Assembly (NCBI RefSeq): GCF_938010505.1
Contig: NZ_CALLVP010000109.1
Span: forward strand, 1-31,307
Length of the DNA: 31,307 bases
Direction: 5' to 3'
Source: an uncultured Veillonella sp.
GTDB lineage: Bacteria; Bacillota; Negativicutes; Veillonellales; Veillonellaceae
The notes beneath the pieces were generated by a model that saw nothing but the letters and a program-made list of their open reading frames with translations, did no database searches and had not been told where the DNA came from. This document shows positions 7,319-13,999 of this stretch, one piece after another (position 1 is the first letter of the stretch; each line of letters opens with the position of its first letter). A program made the position numbers and the translations under genes.

Positions 7319-7328
7319 CTAGTCCATT
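7311..7328. promoter_or_regulatory. Operator-like palindrome at the dehydrogenase promoter
   Basis: AATGGACT-CT-AGTCCATT is a perfect inverted repeat with 8-bp arms overlapping the -35 region. Its size and position fit a dimeric repressor such as a MarR or TetR family protein. No such regulator gene is adjacent. Confidence 0.6.
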
Positions 7329-7344
7329 CCCCTATACTAATAAA

Positions 7345-7518
7345 AATGATACATTGGCGCAGATGACATTTAATCCAATAGTATTTAATACGATAATATT
7401 TGAGCTCTACAACAGTAAGAAAATAAATAGGGATACCTATTCGAAGCCGCCTTGGGCGCTACGCGTACTGTCCTTTCCCGTTCTCCTAGAATGATATGTT
7501 GGCGCAGATGGTATTTAA
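7345..7518. repeat. Degenerate direct repeat in the dehydrogenase-fixB gap
   Basis: A 29-base unit at 7345-7373 recurs at 7490-7518 with four differences, sharing the core TTGGCGCAGATG. About 85 bases after each unit is a second shared block (GGATACC followed by a GAA-CCG-CTT pattern, near 7430 and 7568). This looks like an old tandem duplication of about 145 bp. The 420-base gap 7252-7671 otherwise holds only the dehydrogenase promoter and the fixB terminator; no gene is convincing. Confidence 0.6.
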
Positions 7519-7562
7519 AAGGATACATAAAGTGGCATATGAGTTTAGGAATATGATAATAA

Positions 7563-7629
7563 AAAGAGGATACCCTTTCTGAAACCGACTTAGCTCGCTT
7601 TGGAGGCTTTCGGGAAGGGTATCCTCTTT
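7563..7629 (-). terminator. Terminator of the fixCXAB operon
   Basis: A long hairpin: outer arms 7563-7577 and 7615-7629 pair perfectly (AAAGAGGATACCCTT with its complement), and pairing continues inward with mismatches. On the minus strand it exits into TTTTTATTATC. It lies about 45 bases beyond the fixB stop. The rightward side has a weaker T-rich tail, so it may act in both directions. Confidence 0.8.
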
Positions 7630-7671
7630 CCTTATTGTATTACAATTCTAATGCCACTTTATGCACATCTT

Positions 7672-8673
7672 TTATTTCAAATGTGCCAACATATCATTTA
7701 ACACTTCCATGCAATCCCCCACTATCCCATAGTTAGCGTGTTGGAAGATTTCTGCATTTGGATCGTTATTGATAGCCACGATTGTGTCAGCACCAGAGAT
7801 ACCGCTCACGTGTTGAATAGCACCGGAGATACCGAATGCCAAGTATAGTTTAGGACTTACAGTTTTACCTGTTTGGCCTACTTGGTATGGCAATTCAATC
7901 CAGCCCTTTTCTACAAGGGGACGTGTAGCACCTACAACGCCGCCGATAGCATCGGCAAGTTCGTAGAGCTTATCGAAGTTTTCTTTGGAACCCATGCCGC
8001 GACCACCGGCTACGATGATATCCGCTTCTTGGATGTTGTAACCATCTTTGCTGAACGGAATGAAGTCAAGACGTTTCATGCGAATATCTTCAGGTTTAAG
8101 GTCGAATTGTTCAATTTGAATGCGACCCCAGCTGTCTGCAATGCGTTCTGGCTTTTTAAATACATTAGGACGGACAGAGCCCATTTGTGGACGATGATTT
8201 GGAGAAATAATTTCAGCTAAAATATTGCCACCCAAGGCAGGACGCGTCCATTCTACAAGGCCTTCTGTAGTATCTACAGTCAAGATAGTACAGTCAGCTA
8301 CTACACCGTTTTGCATGCGACCAGACATACGAGGTGCAAGGTCTCGACCATTGTTCGTAGCGCCAATCAAAAGGATATTAGGCTTATGGTCTTCAAAGAA
8401 ATCTGTCAAAACCTTTGTATAGCCGTCTGTTGTATAGTATTTCAAAAGAGGGCTTTCAAAAACGTGAACAATATCGGCACCATGTGCCACAAGTTCCTCC
8501 GCCTCGGATTGAACATTCTCACCAAGAAGCATAACTTGAACGAGTTGGCCCAATTCCTTAGCAATTCGACGAGCTTGACCGATAAGTTCGTACGTAACCG
8601 GATGCACTACGTCATCGATGGTATCGGCTACGACAAAGACATCTCTATATTCATCAAAATTTGTCACTCCCAT
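7672..8673 (-). CDS. fixB: Electron transfer flavoprotein alpha subunit, FixB
   Basis: A 333-residue ETF alpha subunit. The N-terminal half carries the ETF domain (NILLIGATNNGRDLAPRMSGR). The C-terminal FAD-binding domain has VAGGRGMGSKENF, GATRPLVEKGW, QVGQTGKTVSPKLYLAFGIS and GAIQHVSGISGADTIVAIN, all hallmarks of EtfA/FixB. It would pair with FixA in the cytoplasm and pass electrons to FixC and FixX. Its ATG overlaps the FixA stop by one base (TAATG), indicating translational coupling. It is the last gene of the operon, followed by a strong terminator. It is full length with no missing FAD motif. Confidence 0.95.
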   Translation of the reverse strand: MGVTNFDEYRDVFVVADTIDDVVHPVTYELIGQARRIAKELGQLVQVMLLGENVQSEAEELVAHGADIVHVFESPLLKYYTTDGYTKVLTDFFEDHKPNILLIGATNNGRDLAPRMSGRMQNGVVADCTILTVDTTEGLVEWTRPALGGNILAEIISPNHRPQMGSVRPNVFKKPERIADSWGRIQIEQFDLKPEDIRMKRLDFIPFSKDGYNIQEADIIVAGGRGMGSKENFDKLYELADAIGGVVGATRPLVEKGWIELPYQVGQTGKTVSPKLYLAFGISGAIQHVSGISGADTIVAINNDPNAEIFQHANYGIVGDCMEVLNDMLAHLK

Positions 8674-9662
8674 TATCGATCACCTCCTTTGGAACCTTCT
8701 TCACCTTTAACGGCCGCTAAAGCCTTAAACTCACTAGAGGATACACTTTCAACAGTGGCAGCCCGCTGCACAGGATCTTTTACATCCACGCCCTCATCGT
8801 TGTTATCTACAGGCTCATCCACAGGTTCTTCGCTCGGCACCAACAGATGAGAGAACTTTTCCGGCTTGATATTATAGGCCAATTCAAGAACCTTTTTAGC
8901 CCCTTCTTCCACGGATGAAAGCATTTCCACCTTGCCCCGAAGCGGTGGTTGATATACCTTACGAACGCGCGTAGGAGAGCCATTGAGACCAATACGACTT
9001 TCATCAATATACGGCATATCTCGCAATGTAATATGGGAAATTTCATAACGTTTCGCGTAAATAGAGCTCCAGAGACCTGGTTGACGAGGCTCATTGAGTT
9101 CAGCCGTAGCTGTTACCAATAGTGGTAATGGAGCCTCAATCACTTCATAACCATTTTCATGCTCTCGTTTTACAATCGCCTTTTGAGCCGCCTGATCTAC
9201 GGTTAACTCACAAGCATAGGTAGCTTGCGCCATGCCTAGTTCCTCCGCAATTTGAGGACCTACTTGTGCAGTATCGCCATCGATAGCCTGTTTACCGCAG
9301 AAAATGATTTCAAATTGACGGTTCATTGTCTTTTGAATATGACGAATGGCAGATGCAATAGTGTAGCTTGTAGCCAATGTATCAGCGCCACCGAAAGCAC
9401 GGTCTGTAACAAGTACCGCATCATCAGCGCCGAGAGATAAACACTCGCGAAGAGCATCCTCAGCTTGAGGAGGACCCATCGCCAATACCGTTACACGGCT
9501 ACCTTCATATTGGTCTTTTACCGCAAGAGCCGCCTCTAACGCATGCATATCGTCAGGGTTTACAATACTAGGCAAGCCTGTGCGGATGAGATTATTCGTT
9601 TCCGGATCCAGTTTAATCTCAGATGTATCTGGAACCTGTTTGACACATACTAATAACTCCAT
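8673..9662 (-). CDS. fixA: Electron transfer flavoprotein beta subunit, FixA, with C-terminal tail
   Basis: A 329-residue ETF beta subunit. The core has the expected VCVKQVPDTSEIKLDPETN start, a GADDAVLVTDRAFGGADTLATS motif, and the IIFCGKQAIDGDTAQVGPQIAEELG signature. Typical EtfB/FixA proteins are roughly 250-280 residues. Here an extra acidic, low-complexity tail of about 50 residues begins near residue 277 (EEPVDEPVDNNDEGVD and onward). In bifurcating EtfAB/FixAB the beta subunit holds the bifurcating flavin and the NADH site. The gene lies 4 bases after fixX and overlaps fixB by one base. Confidence 0.94.
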   Translation of the reverse strand: MELLVCVKQVPDTSEIKLDPETNNLIRTGLPSIVNPDDMHALEAALAVKDQYEGSRVTVLAMGPPQAEDALRECLSLGADDAVLVTDRAFGGADTLATSYTIASAIRHIQKTMNRQFEIIFCGKQAIDGDTAQVGPQIAEELGMAQATYACELTVDQAAQKAIVKREHENGYEVIEAPLPLLVTATAELNEPRQPGLWSSIYAKRYEISHITLRDMPYIDESRIGLNGSPTRVRKVYQPPLRGKVEMLSSVEEGAKKVLELAYNIKPEKFSHLLVPSEEPVDEPVDNNDEGVDVKDPVQRAATVESVSSSEFKALAAVKGEEGSKGGDR

Positions 9663-9666
9663 ACAC

Positions 9667-9945
9667 TCACCCCTGTCTAAATTCTACGCCCTTAGCGTTA
9701 CGCGGATATTTCCAAGTTTTTACGATCGTTTCGCCACAGAGAACACGGCAAGTACCGCACTCTAAACACCCAGCGAAGTCAAAGGCTAAATCGCCATTTT
9801 CTTGTAATGTATATAGACCAGCAGGACAACCGTTTACGAGTTTCATTTTCTCTTCGCGGCTGAAGCCAGCGCCATCCACAAGGATATGAGGAGACGTTTC
9901 ATCTACATAATATTTATTGGCGCCCAAGCGCTCTTCTAATTTCAT
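9667..9945 (-). CDS. fixX: Ferredoxin-like protein FixX
   Basis: A 92-residue ferredoxin-like partner of FixC. Cysteines 60, 63, 66 and 70 (CLECGTCRVLC) form a CxxCxxCxxxC cluster-binding motif, and a further Cys40 lies in NGCPAGLYTL, matching FixX/YdiT proteins. Its job is to relay low-potential electrons from the FixABC complex, possibly to ferredoxin or flavodoxin. Its ATG overlaps the fixC stop by 4 bases (ATGA). The size and composition are normal for the family. Confidence 0.94.
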   Translation of the reverse strand: MKLEERLGANKYYVDETSPHILVDGAGFSREEKMKLVNGCPAGLYTLQENGDLAFDFAGCLECGTCRVLCGETIVKTWKYPRNAKGVEFRQG

Positions 9946-11249
9946 AGGGAACGCACCCCTTTCAATGCATCACGAATCAAGGTTACAAGGCCAACGTCAC
10001 CAACGCGACCCATTAATTTTTTCAACATAGGAACAGCACCGTCACCGTTTACAGTGAAGACATCGTGCATCACATTATTCACGAGAGCTGGATATTCCTT
10101 GAATATACGAGGATTGGATGCAAGGAACTCAGGCATGTTTTTATACAATTTCAAGTCTTTATGCAACCAAGAATTTTTAATTTGACGTTCATATAGACTA
10201 GCAACGCGTTCCATATTTTCGTCGCGCAATGCTACGTTAACTGCATCAGCTGCACACATGCCGGATTCGATAGCAAGATCCATCCCACGAATAGTGTAAC
10301 CAAGGTTCATACACATACGCGCTGCATCACCGACGATAAGATAACCATTGCCGCCCAATTGTGGCATTGCTTTATAACCACCTTCAGGTACGAGATGAGC
10401 ACTATGTTCTTTCAATTGACCATTTTTCAACAATGGTGCAATTCTTGGATGACTTGTGAAAGCTGAAAGCATTTCGTCTACAGACTTATTAGCTTTACCG
10501 ATATCTTCAAGACCTACAACCATACCTACGGAAAGGCTTTCTTTATTAGTATAAATAAAACCACCGCCCAATAAGCCGTCAGTCATATCGCCCAATGTAA
10601 GCCATGCCATACCTTCGTCACCGGATAGCATGAGGCGATTTTCGAGCTCCTCTTTTTTAAGCTTATATACTTCTTTAACGCCTACAGCCATTGTTTTTGG
10701 ATCTGTAGGGCCTGTAAGACCAGCTTTTTCCAATAGTAATGTATTAGAACCTTCTGCGATGATAACGAGTTTAGCGTAAACTTCGTCATCGTGACAGCGA
10801 ACGCCTACAACGCGGCGATTCTTGCCTTCCCCTTCAGTAATGAGGTCTGTTACTTGTACATTAGATACGAGAAGCGCACCTTTTTTCTCAGCCTCACCTG
10901 CGAGCCATTTATCAAATTTAGCGCGCAATACTACGTAGGATTCCTCATTAGGTTTCCCATCTTGATTACTATACTCAATAGTAGTCATTTCATTGCCAGT
11001 GCCAATAGAAATACGCTCTTTTGTCACTTTACGTTCCAATGGTGCCCGTTCTCTAAAGTCCGGTACAAGACGTTCTAAAGAATGTGTGTAGATACGTCCA
11101 CCCATCATATTTTTAGCGCCTGGTGCGGTGCCACGTTCGATGAGCAAAACTTTTGCCCGCTGTTCTGCGAGGCGCAATGCCGCCGCAGAGCCCGCTGGAC
11201 CTGCACCAACGACGATGACATCAAATGTTTCATTACGATCAATTGCCAT
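9942..11249 (-). CDS. fixC: FAD-dependent ETF-quinone oxidoreductase-like protein, FixC
   Basis: A 435-residue flavoprotein of the FixC / ETF-QO family. The N-terminal dinucleotide fold FDVIVVGAGPAGSAAALRLAEQ (GAGPAG at 16-21) ends in an acidic residue, LLIERG, for FAD binding. GDAARMCMNLGYTIRGMDLA is the second flavin motif. FixC connects the FixAB flavoprotein to the quinone pool while FixX takes the low-potential branch. No nitrogenase gene is present, so this is the general electron-bifurcating FixABCX type. An AAAGGAG precedes the ATG. The gene heads a four-gene operon divergent from an ArsR-type regulator; a PerR-like box lies between them. Confidence 0.94.
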   Translation of the reverse strand: MAIDRNETFDVIVVGAGPAGSAAALRLAEQRAKVLLIERGTAPGAKNMMGGRIYTHSLERLVPDFRERAPLERKVTKERISIGTGNEMTTIEYSNQDGKPNEESYVVLRAKFDKWLAGEAEKKGALLVSNVQVTDLITEGEGKNRRVVGVRCHDDEVYAKLVIIAEGSNTLLLEKAGLTGPTDPKTMAVGVKEVYKLKKEELENRLMLSGDEGMAWLTLGDMTDGLLGGGFIYTNKESLSVGMVVGLEDIGKANKSVDEMLSAFTSHPRIAPLLKNGQLKEHSAHLVPEGGYKAMPQLGGNGYLIVGDAARMCMNLGYTIRGMDLAIESGMCAADAVNVALRDENMERVASLYERQIKNSWLHKDLKLYKNMPEFLASNPRIFKEYPALVNNVMHDVFTVNGDGAVPMLKKLMGRVGDVGLVTLIRDALKGVRSL

Positions 11250-11388
11250 ATACTCAGCTCCTTTAAATGAAAGCTTAACTTACATAAGTTCATACAGTAT
11301 ATATATATATTCTCTATGAAGAACCAAAATACCTTTAATAAATTGACAAAAAAAATAAATATATTCTATATTTTACGAAATTATGCTA

Positions 11389-11417
11389 TTTAACACTCTA
11401 TAGGATGTATATATAAT
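11389..11417 (+). promoter_or_regulatory. Candidate rightward promoter of the ArsR-type regulator
   Basis: TTTAAC (11389-11394), 17 bases, TATAAT (11412-11417). The -10 is perfect and coincides with half of the PerR-like box. A second candidate upstream is TTGACA (11343-11348) with TATATT (11367-11372) at 18 bp. Either gives an untranslated leader over 200 bases before the regulator ATG. Confidence 0.4.
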
Positions 11418-11425
11418 CATTATAA
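11411..11425. promoter_or_regulatory. PerR-box-like operator between fixC and the regulator
   Basis: ATATAATCATTATAA matches the Bacillus PerR consensus TTATAATnATTATAA at every defined position except the first. Its core TATAATCATTATA is a perfect palindrome. It lies about 160 bases upstream of fixC and 220 upstream of the regulator. The region is very AT-rich, so chance must be considered. The rest of 11250-11642 contains no gene. Confidence 0.5.
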
Positions 11426-11505
11426 GCTCATACTATTGCATACTTAGATTTTTAATTAAGCGCAATAAAATTCATCAATTCGTGAAATTTATAAGTTTTT
11501 TGTAG

Positions 11506-11520
11506 CTTTCACAGTGAAAG
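11506..11520. promoter_or_regulatory. Palindrome CTTTCACAGTGAAAG upstream of the regulator
   Basis: A perfect 7-1-7 inverted repeat about 120 bases before the regulator ATG. The half CTTTCACAG recurs on the minus strand at 13637-13645, upstream of the aminotransferase. It is a possible binding site for the adjacent winged-helix protein; this is inference only. Confidence 0.4.
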
Positions 11521-11642
11521 TAGCGTATGATAAAAGTAGCAAAAACCCTATACGGAGCAAGACGCGTATAATACGACCGCATAATGCAAGTCCACGGTCA
11601 AGGTTAGGAACTCGTAATTTTTTTGAATTAAGAGGAGGCCCT

Positions 11643-12104
11643 ATGGACCCGTTAAAAATCTTGAAAGCATTATCAAATCCGCATCGGTTAGATATTATAT
11701 TGTGGCTAAAACACCCAGAGAAAGAATTCGGTGTACAAGTACACTCTAACACTCTTATCGATTTCCCTCATAGTGTGAGCGTTAAGAGTATCCAAAAGCG
11801 CTGCGGTGTATCGCAATCTTCTATTTCTACATTTATGAGCATCTTAGAGAATGCTGAACTTGTGGAATCGCGCAAAATTGACCAATATACCTATTTCCGT
11901 CGCAACGAAAAGGTTATTCACGAATTTGGCGAATGGTATAACAAAGAAGTATCCATCCAGTCTGATCACATCGACAAACTATTAGAAACGGTCATCTTAG
12001 GAGACACTTCATACCCGGCAACTGAGGAGAACTCAATGCCTAGCGAGCAACTCGCAGTCGAAATACGTACTAAGGGACCACATCATGATGAAGAAAGTAA
12101 ATAA
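11643..12104 (+). CDS. ArsR-type winged-helix transcriptional regulator
   Basis: 153 residues, the only convincing plus-strand gene. The ATG at 11643 is preceded by AGAGGAGG; a longer upstream frame lacks a ribosome site. MDPLKILKALSNPHRLDIILWL is the typical ArsR first helix, and the recognition helix region reads SVKSIQKRCGVSQSSISTFMSILENAELVESRK, followed by a wing (QYTYFRRN). Only one cysteine is present (RCGVSQ), so a classical ArsR/SmtB cysteine metal site is not evident. The tail after about residue 115 is polar and probably disordered. The gene is divergent from fixCXAB, which makes that operon or itself a likely target. Confidence 0.8.
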   Translation: MDPLKILKALSNPHRLDIILWLKHPEKEFGVQVHSNTLIDFPHSVSVKSIQKRCGVSQSSISTFMSILENAELVESRKIDQYTYFRRNEKVIHEFGEWYNKEVSIQSDHIDKLLETVILGDTSYPATEENSMPSEQLAVEIRTKGPHHDEESK

Positions 12105-12140
12105 AAGCCTTTCCCTACTTACCATATCTAGGGAAAAACG

Positions 12141-12175
12141 AAAAGAGTTATAATATTCAAAATTATAGCTCTTTT
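12141..12175 (+). terminator. Terminator of the ArsR-type regulator
   Basis: Arms 12141-12154 and 12162-12175 form a 14-bp stem with one G-U wobble, ending in a run of six T on the plus strand. It lies about 40 bases after the regulator stop. Confidence 0.85.
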
Positions 12176-12223
12176 TTATGTGATACTATACCACTTATAG
12201 TATATATACAACTCATAACTTAA

Positions 12224-12257
12224 AAAGAGTGCCTTCCCATTTGGGAGGGCACTCTTT
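12224..12257 (-). terminator. Terminator of the aminotransferase gene
   Basis: A 16-bp stem with one wobble (arms 12224-12239 and 12242-12257), followed on the minus strand by TTTTT. It begins 4 bases after the aminotransferase stop. Together with the opposing terminator it insulates the convergent pair. Confidence 0.88.
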
Positions 12258-12261
12258 ACTT

Positions 12262-13584
12262 TTATACATTTCGTTGTGCTTCGTAAGCTCTAAATAATTT
12301 AGATAATAATTCAGGAGCCAAGCGCAATAAATCTGGGTTTTCACAGAAAGATACACGCAACTGTGTTTTACCAGGGTTATCATTACCGTTTTTACCGCTA
12401 TAGAAGCCATTGAGCGGTGCCATGAGAAGTGTATATTCCTTGCCATCATCAAGGCTTACTGCACCATGTTCGGCACACCAAGAAGCAAATTCTACACCAT
12501 CAAAGCCAGGTTTTGCAACCTTTCTCACGTCGATTACAAAGTAAATAGATGCTTCAGGGCGAGACACGATAAAGTCCGGTTCTGCCTCTTTAAAACCTTT
12601 GTGGAGTTCAAAGATCATTTGACGATAGTAGTCGCGTTGTTGCTCATACCAGTTGTGCAATTGCGCGTAGGACTCATGTTTCAATGCGCCAAAAATATAT
12701 TGGCCCAAAGTATTAGCGCTGAGGTTTGCCGTATATTCCGCAACGGATTTTTCATAGCACAATTTATTATCTGTAATGATAGCTCCAATGCGAAGTCCGC
12801 ACGCATTCCAAACCTTGCTAGCCGTTTCAAGGCTGATACGGCGGCCTTCGATGCCAGGCACATCTTTATCGGTTAAGGCCCAAATACTAGATGTTTCTTT
12901 CCCTTTTTCATAAGCCAATTCACGGTACGCTTCATCAGAGATGATCCACAAATTATGTTTAACGCACAATTTAGTATATTCAATGAGCGTTTCTTTGCTA
13001 AACAGTTGACCAGTCGGATTGTCGTAAGGAATGATGAGCAACGCCCCCGGTTTTGTCTCGATAATGCGCTTCTCTACAGTCTCCACAGACGGCAATTCAA
13101 ACTCACCATTTTCATTGAGCTCCCGTTCAACAGTAACCGTTTTACGACCAATGCGAAGACCTACTGCGTCATAGTTTGTATAAGAAGGGTTGAACATCAA
13201 TAGAGGACGTTCCTCTTCGCCTGCACCACCACATACGCCAAGCATGATGATTTCCATCGCCATGGATGCCCCATCTGTTACGAGCACATCGAGGCCTGTT
13301 GTATCAAAGCCTTGGCTGCGCAAAATGTGGAGGAATGCTTCTCGACACTCATCAGTGCCCGTAGTTGGTACGTACGGCACAATGCCATTGTGGAACGGAC
13401 TGTTTACACCGCCCAAATCAAACAACCTACGCTGCATGGCGGGATGCATAGGACGCATTACATTACCAATAGAACCATTCACCAAGATAGGCGGGTTCTT
13501 ACGTTCCAAGAATTTAATTTGTCCTAGGCGAATGCCAGACGGCTTACGAGCCATCATATATGGCGATAATTCTGGTTGTTTCAT
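12262..13584 (-). CDS. PLP-dependent class I/II aminotransferase
   Basis: A 440-residue fold-type I aminotransferase. Visible features are YDNPTGQLFS (187-196; the NPTG motif), SDEAYREL (216-223; PLP-ring aspartate), the Schiff-base lysine Lys257 in ETASKVWNACGLRIG with Arg265, and a C-terminal QLRVSFCENP carrying the substrate-carboxylate arginine. It resembles aspartate/aromatic-type enzymes (class Ia/b); the amino donor cannot be fixed from sequence. AGGAG lies about 9 bases before the ATG. It is a single-gene unit bounded by its own terminator and a 415-base AT-rich upstream region. Confidence 0.9.
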   Translation of the reverse strand: MKQPELSPYMMARKPSGIRLGQIKFLERKNPPILVNGSIGNVMRPMHPAMQRRLFDLGGVNSPFHNGIVPYVPTTGTDECREAFLHILRSQGFDTTGLDVLVTDGASMAMEIIMLGVCGGAGEEERPLLMFNPSYTNYDAVGLRIGRKTVTVERELNENGEFELPSVETVEKRIIETKPGALLIIPYDNPTGQLFSKETLIEYTKLCVKHNLWIISDEAYRELAYEKGKETSSIWALTDKDVPGIEGRRISLETASKVWNACGLRIGAIITDNKLCYEKSVAEYTANLSANTLGQYIFGALKHESYAQLHNWYEQQRDYYRQMIFELHKGFKEAEPDFIVSRPEASIYFVIDVRKVAKPGFDGVEFASWCAEHGAVSLDDGKEYTLLMAPLNGFYSGKNGNDNPGKTQLRVSFCENPDLLRLAPELLSKLFRAYEAQRNV

Positions 13585-13870
13585 TTCGATCCAACTCCTC
13601 TAAAAATCAACCTTCTCCATTGGAAGGTTTTGATAACTGTGAAAGTACCAAAACACTTACTATACAAGTAAATATATAGGTTCATCACAAAACAAAAAAT
13701 ACGAATATATAGATATAGATAGATACATAATATTATAGAGCTTTTACTATAGAAAATCTATAGTTTTATAACATATACTTATTTACCTATACTTAATTTA
13801 TCGGTTATTGAAAATAACTCTCATGGTACTTAGTGCGGTCTCAATATACCATCAAAAACTATAATAAAAA
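13585..13870. promoter_or_regulatory. AT-rich regulatory region upstream of the aminotransferase
   Basis: No gene is visible. It contains a small hairpin in the leader (13609-13615/13623-13629), the half-site CTGTGAAAG (13637-13645), an inverted repeat ACTATAG-n5-CTATAGT (13746-13764) and GTTATT-GAA-AATAAC (13804-13818). The last overlaps a Fur-like minus-strand sequence TGAGAGTTATTTTCA (13823-13809). I could not choose one promoter with confidence; several weak TATA hexamers are present. Confidence 0.4.
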
Positions 13871-13898
13871 TGAAAGAGCCCCACGAGAGGCTCTTTCA
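13871..13898 (-). terminator. Terminator at the end of the chelate-uptake operon
   Basis: A perfect 10-bp stem (TGAAAGAGCC, 13871-13880, with 13889-13898), followed on the minus strand by TTTTTATTAT. It lies about 100 bases beyond the stop of the last receptor gene and closes the long leftward operon. The stretch 13899-13999 holds nothing else recognisable. Confidence 0.85.
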
Positions 13899-13999
13899 CC
13901 ATGATATAGATTACATTTTGAAGCTATACAAACAACTACGACGTAATTATCAATTATTAGTATAGCTTTATAATCGAACCATTGCAGTAGTTATATCTA

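Noticed and set aside
7312..7494. Small plus-strand protein of 60 residues in the gap before fixB
   Set aside because: It starts inside the operator palindrome, has no Shine-Dalgarno, and crosses the degenerate repeat; composition is that of noncoding DNA.
7672..11249. Nitrogen-fixation role for the fix genes
   Set aside because: No nif gene is present, and FixABCX homologs are common in non-diazotrophic anaerobes, so the names indicate family only.
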